Positions 27,622 through 36,167 of a stretch of DNA of 64,000 bases are shown in pieces (position 1 is the first letter of the stretch; each line of letters opens with the position of its first letter). Source of the DNA: Lysobacter sp. CFH 32150 (GTDB lineage Bacteria; Pseudomonadota; Gammaproteobacteria; Xanthomonadales; Xanthomonadaceae); the NCBI RefSeq assembly GCF_022758295.1, contig NZ_JALDWJ010000002.1, positions 310,001 through 374,000 of the forward strand, written 5' to 3'. Below the pieces are notes generated by a model, which was given only the letters and a program-made list of their open reading frames with translations, did not search any database and was not told the origin of the DNA. A program made the position numbers and the translations under genes.

Positions 27622-28650
27622 TCAGAACCCAGGGGTTCTGCAACATACCGCGCTGATTTTATAGCCCAAGACACTGAGAACCGATCCGAGCAGGTCGCAT
27701 TGCCAACCTATCGGCTGCCCGCCGACATCTACGAGGGGCCCGGACTGGGTCGCGGTGACTCCTAGCACGCCCCCGCACCCGCCTCCGCTTGCGGCATAGC
27801 CCGCGGGGCAGCTCACGTCGACCTGCTGCAGTGTCGGAAGCAGAGCCAGGTTCCCGGTTTCCTCTGCGACTGTGCAATCCAGGGCCGTGGCTTCCGGTTC
27901 CATGTAGTAGCCGTTGACATCGACTACGAGGTGGGCCTGGGTAAGGCTGAACACGCTGAACTCGGTCGGGCACGCCGGCCGGCACAGCCGGAAGTGCGAT
28001 TCGTTCGAGGTATTTACTCCAGGCTGGTAGTTGAGCGACACGGCAAGGGGTTTGGCTTCGTTGGACGGGTATGCCACGAAATGACCGGTATTCGCGGGGA
28101 GGGATGCGGTTATCTTCACCGTCAACGCGGAGGCATTGAGCGGAATGTCGCAGTTTGTCCCGTCACCACCCTGGGCCGTGAAATCGGTGGCCGTAAACCC
28201 ATGGAATGAACGGGTTCCGCCAGCGGGTATGGCACCGCCGACGATGCGGGTATCGATGATCCGGCACGGGGTAACGGGCGTGTAAACCAGGTCGCTCCCC
28301 GGCGTGCCCAGAGCTTCCGGCGCCAATTTCTCGGTTTGCCTCAAGGTGCTCGCACCCAGCAGGGCAGACGTCATCTGCTGGAAGTTTTCCGCACTGGCCG
28401 CACGCTCGAGGTTGGTGATGTCCGCGCGCTCGAACGTACTGTGCATGCGTTGCGCCCATTCGGACGGGCTGGTGCGATAGGTCTCCTGCACGTAAGGGGA
28501 CCATCTTTCAACGATCTGCTGCGCCAGTTCCGGCCGCATGCCTTCCGGCGCCACGCCGGTGGTATTGGTGCCTATCCATCCGATAGCGACTGCCCCGACC
28601 GGCAGCGCGATGACTAGCGATATCAACGACAGCTTCCATATGCGGCGCAT
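27622..28650 (-). CDS. Secreted protein with PVTPCRIIDTR-type domain
   Basis: 342 aa; no assigned function. N-terminal signal or anchor (MRRIWKLSLISLVIALPVGAVAIG). Residues about 120-250 hold a repeat-type domain beginning LVYTPVTPCRIIDTRIVGG and ending AHLVVDVNGYYMEP. This module is found in large extracellular proteins of diverse soil and marine bacteria. The C-terminal region (about 255-342) is Cys-rich (CTVAEE, VSCPAGY, GGGCGG, WQCDL, VCCRTPGF), suggesting disulfides. Base composition and codon use look less GC-biased than its neighbours. Divergent from an XRE regulator across an AT-rich 297-nt gap. Confidence 0.7.
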   Translation of the reverse strand: MRRIWKLSLISLVIALPVGAVAIGWIGTNTTGVAPEGMRPELAQQIVERWSPYVQETYRTSPSEWAQRMHSTFERADITNLERAASAENFQQMTSALLGASTLRQTEKLAPEALGTPGSDLVYTPVTPCRIIDTRIVGGAIPAGGTRSFHGFTATDFTAQGGDGTNCDIPLNASALTVKITASLPANTGHFVAYPSNEAKPLAVSLNYQPGVNTSNESHFRLCRPACPTEFSVFSLTQAHLVVDVNGYYMEPEATALDCTVAEETGNLALLPTLQQVDVSCPAGYAASGGGCGGVLGVTATQSGPLVDVGGQPIGWQCDLLGSVLSVLGYKISAVCCRTPGF

Positions 28651-28895
28651 ATAAGTTCCCTGTTGGTTAGTGGAATCGCCGACGCGTCCAACAGCGTGCC
28701 GAATGACTCAGGCATGCATCCCCAGGCACCCAATCAAACGCGCCTTCTGCATAGCCGCCACTTGCCACATGCGCAATGTACGATTGCTCTAACTAACCCC
28801 ACCGGTAATTGAGGCCTGGCTTTCCTTTGCAGGTCCCGTCCTACTCAATATTTGAATCGGTGTTATTGAATCTGCACGGGTTGGTGGCGATTTCA

Positions 28896-28915
28896 CTAAC
28901 TAGTTAGCATATAGT
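28896..28915. promoter_or_regulatory. Putative XRE operator/promoter region
   Basis: CTAACTAGTTAG (28896-28907) is a perfect 12-bp palindrome, immediately followed by TATAGT (28910-28915), a possible -10 box. Further TAACTA/TAGTTA copies occur at about 28790 and 28912. The whole 28651-28947 gap has no gene and is AT-rich in its right third; it is the control region for the divergent secreted-protein and XRE genes. Autoregulation is inferred. Confidence 0.4.
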
Positions 28916-28947
28916 TAATCAAGTGCTCATTTGGAAGGAATCCAGAC

Positions 28948-29313
28948 GTGCCAGCGCAATCGAACCGCATACGTCGCGCAAGATCCCTTTCAAAGATGTC
29001 TCAGCAGACACTGGCGAACGCGGTCGGAGTACAACGCAGTGCCGTGGCGCAGTGGGAAAGAAAGAACGGCGCGCATCCGTCCATGCAGCATCTGGTTGCC
29101 ATTGCGGTCGTCACCGGGGTGAGTCTCGAATGGCTGGGCACAGGACGCGGGATGATCAAACCTGGGACCGAGATATGGACCCCCGCGGTCATTGGCGAGG
29201 AGTACGCGCAGGACGATCTGGAAGCGCTATGCCTGAAGTCGATCAGAAAAATCCCCCTTCGCATGAGGGAGAATGTCGTGGCCTTGCTGGTACTGGCGGC
29301 GAAGAGTTCTTGA
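28948..29313 (+). CDS. XRE-family helix-turn-helix transcriptional regulator
   Basis: 121 aa, GTG start preceded by GGAAGG. Residues about 8-65 form a Cro/CI-type HTH (RARSLSKMSQQTLANAVGVQ, RSAVAQWERKNGAHPSMQHL). The rest, with a short region WLGTGRGMIKPGTEIWTPAV and a C-terminal helical part, resembles phage-repressor-like regulators without a peptidase domain. It probably binds the palindrome just upstream and may control the divergent secreted-protein gene. No toxin partner is visible. Confidence 0.8.
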   Translation: MPAQSNRIRRARSLSKMSQQTLANAVGVQRSAVAQWERKNGAHPSMQHLVAIAVVTGVSLEWLGTGRGMIKPGTEIWTPAVIGEEYAQDDLEALCLKSIRKIPLRMRENVVALLVLAAKSS

Positions 29314-29397
29314 TACCGGTCGTCAATCCACCCGTAAATCAGAGCGTGCACGGTAGTCAGCTCTTTTCAGGCGCTACCTGGAACGTGTGAGCGAGCC

Positions 29398-30192
29398 ATG
29401 CTGACGGCATTGACCATTGCGGGATCAGATTCTGGCGGCGGTGCCGGCATCCAGGCCGATCTCAAGACGTTCGCCGCGCATCGCGTGCATGGCGTGAGCG
29501 CGATCGCGGCACTGACCGCGCAGCACACCCGCGGCGTGACCGCGGTGCATGTCCCCGATGTCGCGTTCCTGCGCGCACAGATTGACGCCTGCTTCGACGA
29601 TTTCCGCATCGGCGCGGTGAAACTGGGCATGCTGGCGACTGCGGAAGTGATCCATGCGGTTGCCGATGCACTGGAAACGTATCGTCCCCCGTTCGTGGTG
29701 CTCGACCCGGTGATGGTCGCCACGTCCGGCGCCAAGCTGCTCGCCGACGACGCGCTGGATGCGCTGCGCACGCGGTTATTGCCGTTGGCGACGCTAGTCA
29801 CCCCCAACCTTCCCGAAGCCGAACTGCTGCTCGGCGCACCGATCACCGACATCGCCGGCATGCACACTGCGGCACATGCCTTGCGTACGCGCGGCGCACG
29901 CGCGGTGCTGCTCAAGGGCGGACATCTTGCGAGCGGCGATGCAGTGGTCGATGTGTTCGTCGACGACGACAACGTACGTGAAATCGCCCACCAGCGCTTG
30001 CCGCTGGAAGCCCACGGCACCGGTTGCACGCTGGCTTCTGCCATCGCCGCCAATCTGTGCCGCGCCTATACGCTGACCGGCGCTTGCGTCGCCGCCGCGA
30101 ATTACGTCCATGCAGCGCTGCTCGGTGGTTATCGCCCGGGACGCAGCGAGATAGTAGTGCTCGATCACTTCGGCGCCGCACCGCGTGGATGA
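29398..30192 (+). CDS. thiD: Hydroxymethylpyrimidine/phosphomethylpyrimidine kinase
   Basis: 264 aa ribokinase-fold enzyme phosphorylating HMP and HMP-P for thiamine synthesis. Starts MLTALTIAGSDSGGGAGIQA. Contains VVLDPVMVATSGAKLL, TPNLPEAELLLG, and the anion-hole motif AHGTGCTLASAIAANL with the catalytic Asp expected after a GTG(C/D) segment (here Cys-Thr, as in most ThiD). No other thi gene is near. It overlaps the next hydrolase gene by 8 nt. Confidence 0.93.
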   Translation: MLTALTIAGSDSGGGAGIQADLKTFAAHRVHGVSAIAALTAQHTRGVTAVHVPDVAFLRAQIDACFDDFRIGAVKLGMLATAEVIHAVADALETYRPPFVVLDPVMVATSGAKLLADDALDALRTRLLPLATLVTPNLPEAELLLGAPITDIAGMHTAAHALRTRGARAVLLKGGHLASGDAVVDVFVDDDNVREIAHQRLPLEAHGTGCTLASAIAANLCRAYTLTGACVAAANYVHAALLGGYRPGRSEIVVLDHFGAAPRG

Positions 30193-31029
30193 ATCCATCG
30201 CTTCGCTTGAACTGCCTGCGCAAGCCGGCGACGGTCACCGCTGGCAACTGATCGCACGCACCCCGGCGCGACCGCAGGCCAGCCTGCTCTGGCTACCGGC
30301 AATGGGTATCCCCGCAAAACATTATCTGCCGCTTGCCGAAGCCCTGGCTGCGCGCGGCATCGCCGTGTTCGTGCACGAATGGCGCGGCATCGGTTCCAGC
30401 AGCCTGCGTGCGAATCGCACCAGCGATTGGGGTTACCGCCAGTTGCTGCTGCATGACCTGCCGACCAGCGAAGCCGTCATCGCCGAACACATCGGCGACC
30501 TGCCGCGCATCCTTGGCGGCCACAGCCTCGGCAGCCAACTGGCCTGCTGCCGGCTCGCGTTGTCGCCGTCGTCAGCGCAACGGTTGTGGGTCGTCGCCGG
30601 CAATTCGCCGTACTGGCGCGCGTACCCATGGCCGGTACGCTGCGTGCTGCCATTGGTGTATCGCTTCGCACCCTGGCTCGCCGACCGGCGCGGTTACCTG
30701 CCCGGCCGCCAGCTCAGGATCGCCGGCAACGAGGCGCGCCGCTTCATCCGCGACTGGACGCGCACAGGGCTCAGCGGACGTTACGCCGCGGACGGCGTCG
30801 ATGTCGATTTCGATGCGGCGATGGCCACGCTCGATCTCGACGTCCACGCAGTGCGGATGGTCCACGACTGGCAAGGTCCTGAACCTCCTTGCGCTTCCTG
30901 CTATCCAAACTCCCGCGCGCACGCACCACCATCGATGTGCTCGACGACGCGACGCTCGGCGCGCGGGCCGATCACTTCGGCTGGATGCAGCAACCTGAAC
31001 GCGTGGTGGATCGCCTGCTCGGCGGCTGA
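30185..31029 (+). pseudogene. Alpha/beta hydrolase, frameshifted near its 3' end
   Basis: The first frame encodes an alpha/beta hydrolase: lid and nucleophile region FVHEWRGIGSSSLR and GGHSLGSQLACCRLA (nucleophile Ser in GHSLG). After about residue 228 (VRMVHDWQG, near 30870) homology-like sequence continues in another frame: LLSKLPRARTTIDVLD, HFGWMQQPERVVDRLLGG, ending at a TGA at 31027-31029, which includes the catalytic-His-like DHFGW. The shift corresponds to one missing nucleotide between about 30866 and 30885. Without it the protein would be about 281 aa. The ORF as it stands reads on into nonsense to 31444. It could be a sequencing error. Overlaps thiD. Confidence 0.75.
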
Positions 31030-31169
31030 GCCCGTTGCTGCATCCTCATACCAGTCCAAACCGTATCTGCGGTATGACCCCGGGTGTGCTCGCAATCCGC
31101 CTTACCGCCCCACCGCGCAGATCGGCGCGGTTATGGCTAACATCGCCATCGGCAGTATCCGGGGTGGAC

Positions 31170-31736
31170 ATGACCGACTTTACGCAGACGATGGATCGAC
31201 GCGGCCTCGAGACGCTGCTGGGACAGGTCGCACGCGGCGATGGCACCGCGTTCGAGCAGCTCTATCGCGCCACGTCCGCCAAACTGTTCGGCATCTGCCT
31301 GCGCCTGCTGCGCGAACGCAGCGATGCCGAAGACGTCCTGCAGGAGGTCTACGCCTCGATCTGGCGCAAGGCCGCGCAATACGACGCCGCGTTGGCCAGT
31401 CCGATCTCATGGCTGGCGATGATCGCGCACAACAAGGCGATTGACCGCCTGCGTGCGGACAGCCACGCGCGCAACGCATTGCCGATCGAATTGGTCGAAG
31501 ACATCCCCGACGGCAACGCCAACGCGCACGCCGCCGCCGAACTGGCGGGCGACAAGCGCCAGCTCGAAGGCTGCCTCGGCGAACTCGAAGCGCAACGACG
31601 CACGCTGATCCGCACTGCCTTCTTCGAGGGCGTCACTTACGAGGAACTGGCACAGCGTTCCGGCACCCCCCTGGGCACGGTCAAGAGTTGGATCCGCCGC
31701 GGCCTGCAACAACTGCGGAGTTGCCTGGAACGATGA
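31170..31736 (+). CDS. ECF sigma factor (SigK-like)
   Basis: 188 aa from the ATG giving MTDFTQTMDRRGLETLLGQV; the frame extends upstream without coding character. Region sigma-2 is about 25-90 (LLRERSDAEDVLQEVYASIW, SPISWLAMIAHNKAIDRLRA) and region sigma-4 about 130-185 (FFEGVTYEELAQRSGTPLGT, VKSWIRRGLQQL). No signal peptide. It overlaps the anti-sigma gene by 4 nt (ATGA), so it is the sigma half of a sigK/rskA-type envelope-stress switch that probably also drives its own promoter. Confidence 0.9.
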   Translation: MTDFTQTMDRRGLETLLGQVARGDGTAFEQLYRATSAKLFGICLRLLRERSDAEDVLQEVYASIWRKAAQYDAALASPISWLAMIAHNKAIDRLRADSHARNALPIELVEDIPDGNANAHAAAELAGDKRQLEGCLGELEAQRRTLIRTAFFEGVTYEELAQRSGTPLGTVKSWIRRGLQQLRSCLER

Positions 31737-32479
31737 GCACCGACTACCACGACCTGCCGCCGGACCCGCCGAGCGACGACGTGCTCGCCGGCGAATACGT
31801 GCTGGGCGTCCTCAATGCCGAGGTACGCCGCGCATTCGCCGCACGGATGGCACGCGACCCCGCGCTCGCGCGCGAAGTTGCCGCATGGCAACAACGGCTC
31901 GCGCCGATGCTCGACCAGATCGAACCCGTCGTACCACCGCTGGGCCTGTGGCACCGCATCCGCACGCACGTCGGCCTGTCGCCAGCAGCGACGGCGGTCG
32001 CGCCACTGCCGTTGTGGGAACGCCTCAACTTCTGGCGCGGCCTCAGCGTCGCCGGCTTTGCCGCCACGGCTGCCAGCCTGCTCGCACTGGTGGCCACGCA
32101 GCGGCCACCGCATGGCCACGAGCACATGGTCCCGCACCCGATCACGATGGTCGCCTCCATGTCGCAGGCCGACGGCGCCCGCGTTTTCATGACCGCCGTC
32201 GACGCCGACGCCTGCACCCTGCTGCTGATGCCGATGCCGGATGCCAAGGTTCCCGCCGGCAAGGTGCCGGAGCTGTGGCTGCTCGCCAACAACGCCCCAC
32301 CGCACTCGCTGGGCGTCAGCGACAGCGTCCACACGCAGGCCTTTGTTATTCCTGTGGCGTTACGCGCGGGGTTGAAGCCGGATACCAAACTCGCGGTGTC
32401 GATCGAACCGCCGGGCGGATCGCCAACCGGGGCGCCGACGGGTGATGTGATTGCTGCGGGGACGTTGATTACGCTTTGA
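31733..32479 (+). CDS. Anti-sigma factor, RskA family
   Basis: 248 aa. The cytoplasmic N-terminal zinc-less anti-sigma domain (LAGEYVLGVLNAEVRRAFAA..) is followed by one membrane helix around residues 108-125 (LSVAGFAATAASLLALVA). The periplasmic RskA domain has LLLMPMPDAKVPAGKVPELW and a C-terminal SIEPPGGSPTGAPTGDVIAA. Holds the adjacent ECF sigma factor at the membrane until released. Start chosen for the ATGA overlap; the frame is also open from 31688. Confidence 0.9.
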   Translation: MSTDYHDLPPDPPSDDVLAGEYVLGVLNAEVRRAFAARMARDPALAREVAAWQQRLAPMLDQIEPVVPPLGLWHRIRTHVGLSPAATAVAPLPLWERLNFWRGLSVAGFAATAASLLALVATQRPPHGHEHMVPHPITMVASMSQADGARVFMTAVDADACTLLLMPMPDAKVPAGKVPELWLLANNAPPHSLGVSDSVHTQAFVIPVALRAGLKPDTKLAVSIEPPGGSPTGAPTGDVIAAGTLITL

Positions 32480-32590
32480 CGTAGCAGGCAGGGCCGATAC
32501 CGCTATGGATCATGGTCCTTGGTAACCGTCATAGCTCACACGGAATCAGTCAACCGTCTCGTAGGAGCCTCGGGGACGGACCATTTGCGA

Positions 32591-34189
32591 TCATTCCGTC
32601 GCCGCAGCCAGTCGATAGCGCGCATGCGCACGCAGTTCCCCGCGCCATGCATCGAAAACCCGTACTTCGATCCGATGCTCGCCCAGATCGAGGTCAGTCG
32701 GCAGCGCTCCGCGCCATAGATGCTGCGACGGGATCGCTTCCGGCGAGCGATCGTAGCCACGCAAGGTATCCGTCAGATCGTCGCGCATGTTTTCGACCAG
32801 CAAGCGTGGATCCGGCTGCGCGACCTTCACCATCGGTTTCCAGTCGCCATCGTCGATGCGGTATTCGACGCGGCTGTCGTCGCGTCCCATGAACACATTG
32901 GCGTACACACCCCACGCCGGATAGGCGTCGCGTCGCAACACCTTTGGTGCATGCAATCCAATCGTCGCATCGGCATCGCGCGCAGGATGCCAGGCGAGCG
33001 CGTACTCGCCACCGCGTTTCACTTTCAACGAGGCATAGCCATTTGGGGTGCCGTCGCTCATCGCGCTGTCGGGAATGCCGTTCGCATCCTTGGCGCCGGA
33101 CCAGAACGCGCCGCAGGCAGCGCCAACGTTGTATTCGTGCAGCGGCTTGGCGCCGTGCCAGCCACTGGTCGCGTCGTGCAGGACATGCCGCTGGTTATGA
33201 CTGTGCGCACTCAGCAGCAGGACATGCGGAAACGCTCGCAATAGCGCGAACAGGCGTTCGCGGTCCTCGACGCGGAACGTTTCCGGTTTCCCTGGCGGCG
33301 CAACGTTGAAGAACGGGACGTGGACCGCAAGGACCAACAGGCGGTCCTTCGGCAGCGTGGGCAGGTAGGCCTCGAGGAAAGCGAATTGTTCTTCGCGCAA
33401 ACCACCCACATAGGCCGGCTTCTGACCGGGCCGATAGACCACATCGTCGAGCACGACGAAGGTGGCTTCGTCCTCCTCCCACGCGAACGTATCCGGGCCG
33501 AAGTGGTTGCGGAACGTACGGAGCGAGTCCGCATCGCTCGCGGCGTCAAGGTCGAGATCATGGTTGCCGGCGACATGCAGCCATGGCACGGCCAGCTGCG
33601 CGGTTACGGCATTCATCGCCGGATAGAGCGCAAGATCGTCATTGACGATGTCGCCCAGCGATAGACCCAACTGCGCGCCATGCCGGCCGACCAGCGGCTC
33701 GACGATGTCGCGGCGGAAATAGTCGACATCGGCCATGGATTTCGGCTGCGGATCGCCGAACACCAGCACGTCCAGGACTTCCGTTCTGGGCTGATCCGGC
33801 TGCAGGGCGAAATCGCGGCAGCCAGGTACTTCAACCGGAATGCCACCGTACTTCAGCGATGGCCCGGGCTCAGTCTGCACGTGTCGCCAGAAATCCGGCA
33901 GGCCATCTGCACGCTTGGCGAAGGCATGGCCCGCAGGTTTGATCACGAAAATGGTGCGACCGGACTCGACTGGCAATCGATAGCTGCCCTCGGTATCGGT
34001 GACCACGATCCGCTCACCATCGGACACCCGGACACCCGCCAGGCCGCGTTCCCCGCTGTCCTGGTGAGCATTGCCATTGCGGTCCTCGAATACCGTGCCG
34101 CCATTGCACGGCGACGCGAGCGCATGGACATCGGCCACCCACAAGGCGGCGCAAACGAAGCTGGTGGTCAATAGGGGACGTAGGCGCAT
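32591..34189 (-). CDS. Secreted calcineurin-like metallophosphoesterase
   Basis: 532 aa from the ATG giving MRLRPLLTTSFVCAALWVAD, a signal peptide. N-terminal SdrD/calcineurin-N beta domain (about 28-115, GGTVFEDRNGNAHQDSGERG). The phosphoesterase domain (about 130-390) has the metal-binding set FGDPQPKS, LGDIVND, VAGNHDLDLD, LAVHVPFF and LLSAHSHNQRH. A C-terminal calcineurin-C beta domain follows (about 400-530). The same architecture is annotated in many secreted or lipoprotein phosphoesterases; the substrate is unknown. Runs convergent to the sigma/anti-sigma pair and divergent from the diguanylate cyclase. Confidence 0.88.
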   Translation of the reverse strand: MRLRPLLTTSFVCAALWVADVHALASPCNGGTVFEDRNGNAHQDSGERGLAGVRVSDGERIVVTDTEGSYRLPVESGRTIFVIKPAGHAFAKRADGLPDFWRHVQTEPGPSLKYGGIPVEVPGCRDFALQPDQPRTEVLDVLVFGDPQPKSMADVDYFRRDIVEPLVGRHGAQLGLSLGDIVNDDLALYPAMNAVTAQLAVPWLHVAGNHDLDLDAASDADSLRTFRNHFGPDTFAWEEDEATFVVLDDVVYRPGQKPAYVGGLREEQFAFLEAYLPTLPKDRLLVLAVHVPFFNVAPPGKPETFRVEDRERLFALLRAFPHVLLLSAHSHNQRHVLHDATSGWHGAKPLHEYNVGAACGAFWSGAKDANGIPDSAMSDGTPNGYASLKVKRGGEYALAWHPARDADATIGLHAPKVLRRDAYPAWGVYANVFMGRDDSRVEYRIDDGDWKPMVKVAQPDPRLLVENMRDDLTDTLRGYDRSPEAIPSQHLWRGALPTDLDLGEHRIEVRVFDAWRGELRAHARYRLAAATE

Positions 34190-34294
34190 TCCCCAGTATC
34201 GCGGGTGTCCGGTGACGACCGGAAGACTCCCAGGACCCGGCCACACCGACTTGGCCACGCCCCGGACAGGGCGTATCGTTCCCCCGGGGGTGTC

Positions 34295-36115
34295 ATGCAC
34301 GGACTCTGCAAGGGATGGATGGCGTTGTTACTGGGCTGGCTGCTCATCGCCGGCGGCGCCGTCGCACAACCCGTGGCCACCCTCGATACGAGGCTGCAGT
34401 CGCTGCAATTGACCCCGTATGTCAGTTATCACCACGACGCCGATGGCCGTGCCGATGCGACGGCGATGTTCACGTTGGCAAAGAGCGGCGGCTTCGCGCC
34501 CTTGCCTCCCGATGGTCCGACCTTCGGCTTCAAGGACGGCGCCTTCTGGTTCCGCGCCCAGATCGTCAACCAGGATCCTGACGAGCCGCGCTGGGTGCTG
34601 TTGCAGCAGTACGCGCTCAGCGACTACCTCGATCTCTACCTGCGTTATCCCGATGGCCATATCGAGCACCAGGCCGGCGGCGACATGTTGCCGTTCAGTG
34701 CGCGACCGATCCGCTATCGCCAGCCCAACATGCTCGTCAGCCTGCCGCCCGGCGAACCCGTCGAAATGCTGCTACGGGTGCAAAGCCAGAGTTCGATGCA
34801 GGTGCCGCTGGCGTTGTACACGCCCACCGCCTTCGCCGAGCTCGCGCGCGACACGCAATTCGGACAGGGCATCTATTACGGCATCCTGCTCGCGCTGCTG
34901 GTCTACAACCTGGTGCTGTGGTTCTGGCTGCGCGACACCGGCTACCTCTGGTACACGTTCCATGTCGCTGCCTTCGGGTTGAACCTGATCAGCCTGTATG
35001 GCCTGGGATTCGAATACCTGTGGCCCAACTGGCCATGGCTGGCGGACAAATCGATCCCGCTTTCGATCAGCATAGCGTTGCTGGCGATGCAGCAATTCGC
35101 CAGGTACTTCCTGGAGCTGCCGCAGCGTTGGCCGCTGGGCAATCGCATCGCCCTTGGCTTCATCGCGTTTTTCCTGCTTTGGGCGGGCGCATCGCTTGTA
35201 CTGCCCTACCGCATCACCACGCCCGCGGTCGCCGTGATGGTATTCCCGAGTGTGACCTGGCTGGTGGTGGAATCGGTGGTGTTGTACCGCCGCGGTTATG
35301 CGCCGGCCAAGTTGTTCATGCTGGCGTGGGCCTTGTTCCTGCTGGGAATCACCGCATTCACAGCGATCGCCTTTGGCTTGCTGCCCAAGACGTTCTTCAC
35401 GGAGTACGGCGTGCAGCTGGGCTCTGCTGCGGAAATGCTGTTGCTGTCGGTCGCGCTGGGTTACCGATATGCAGGCCTGCGCGAGGAGAACGAGCGCGTC
35501 GTCCGCGAGGCCAACGAACAATTGGAACGCAAAGTCGCCGCCCGCACCACCGAGCTCAGTTCGGCGATGGCGCAGCTCAATGAGGCCAACGCGCAGTTGC
35601 GCGAATACAGCCGTCGCGATCCGCTGACCGGTTCGTACAACCGCCGCCATTTCCGCGAGGTGTTCGAGCAGCAGTTACGCGATGTGCTCGATGGCGGTCA
35701 ATCGCTCGGGTTGTTGATGGCCGATCTGGATAACTTCAAGCAGATCAATGACAACTACGGCCACCTCGTAGGCGACGAGTGCTTGCGCTCGGTAGCGCGT
35801 TGCTTCAACGAAGCGTTGGCGGATCGCAATGCCATGGTCGCGCGCTTCGGTGGCGAGGAGTTCGTCGCGGTACTGCCGGGGATCGATGCCCAGGGCGCGT
35901 TGCAGGCGGCGGAAGTGGTGCGTCAACGCATCCTCAATACACCGGTTTATAGCGGTCGACGCCACGTCCGCCTGAGCATCAGCATCGGTGTGCATACGGT
36001 GGCGCCTGATCGCACGATCGCACCAGAGGAAGCCCTGCGTTTTGCCGATGAAGCGCTGTACCGCGCCAAGAACGACGGCCGCAACTGCGTGCGGCATTCG
36101 GTCAGCGCGGCGTAG
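34295..36115 (+). CDS. 7TMR-DISM diguanylate cyclase
   Basis: 606 aa from the ATG giving MHGLCKGWMALLLGWLLIAG (signal peptide). A periplasmic 7TMR-DISMED2 domain (about 28-165, FAPLPPDGPTFGFKDGAFWF) binds an unknown ligand. Seven membrane helices follow (about 175-390), then a coiled-coil linker (EERV..ANEQLERKVAART) and a GGDEF domain (about 440-600) with RRDPLTGSYNRRHF and the active-site variant GGEEF in ARFGGEEFVAV. An RxxD inhibitory site is not obvious. Makes c-di-GMP in response to a periplasmic signal. The TAG stop is formed by the GTAG tip of a repeat. Confidence 0.92.
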   Translation: MHGLCKGWMALLLGWLLIAGGAVAQPVATLDTRLQSLQLTPYVSYHHDADGRADATAMFTLAKSGGFAPLPPDGPTFGFKDGAFWFRAQIVNQDPDEPRWVLLQQYALSDYLDLYLRYPDGHIEHQAGGDMLPFSARPIRYRQPNMLVSLPPGEPVEMLLRVQSQSSMQVPLALYTPTAFAELARDTQFGQGIYYGILLALLVYNLVLWFWLRDTGYLWYTFHVAAFGLNLISLYGLGFEYLWPNWPWLADKSIPLSISIALLAMQQFARYFLELPQRWPLGNRIALGFIAFFLLWAGASLVLPYRITTPAVAVMVFPSVTWLVVESVVLYRRGYAPAKLFMLAWALFLLGITAFTAIAFGLLPKTFFTEYGVQLGSAAEMLLLSVALGYRYAGLREENERVVREANEQLERKVAARTTELSSAMAQLNEANAQLREYSRRDPLTGSYNRRHFREVFEQQLRDVLDGGQSLGLLMADLDNFKQINDNYGHLVGDECLRSVARCFNEALADRNAMVARFGGEEFVAVLPGIDAQGALQAAEVVRQRILNTPVYSGRRHVRLSISIGVHTVAPDRTIAPEEALRFADEALYRAKNDGRNCVRHSVSAA

Positions 36116-36133
36116 GGCGGGTTTCAACCCGCC
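36112..36133. repeat. Single-arm GTAG palindromic repeat, GGCGGGTT type
   Basis: GTAGGGCGGGTTTCAACC followed by CGCC: one 22-nt GTAG hairpin, without the inverted partner arm found at the other sites. Its GTAG provides the TAG stop (36113-36115) of the diguanylate cyclase gene. Lies between that gene and the convergent end of the his operon. Confidence 0.7.
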
Positions 36134-36167
36134 GCACGGTCATCGGATAGTGCCAACAAACCCGGAA

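Noticed and set aside
28948-29313. Toxin-antitoxin pair
   Set aside because: The XRE protein has no small toxin partner next to it; the divergent neighbour is an exported 342-aa protein.
30185-31444. A single 419-aa protein
   Set aside because: The part after about 30880 is meaningless in this frame and overlaps the ECF sigma gene; a frameshifted hydrolase explains the sequence.
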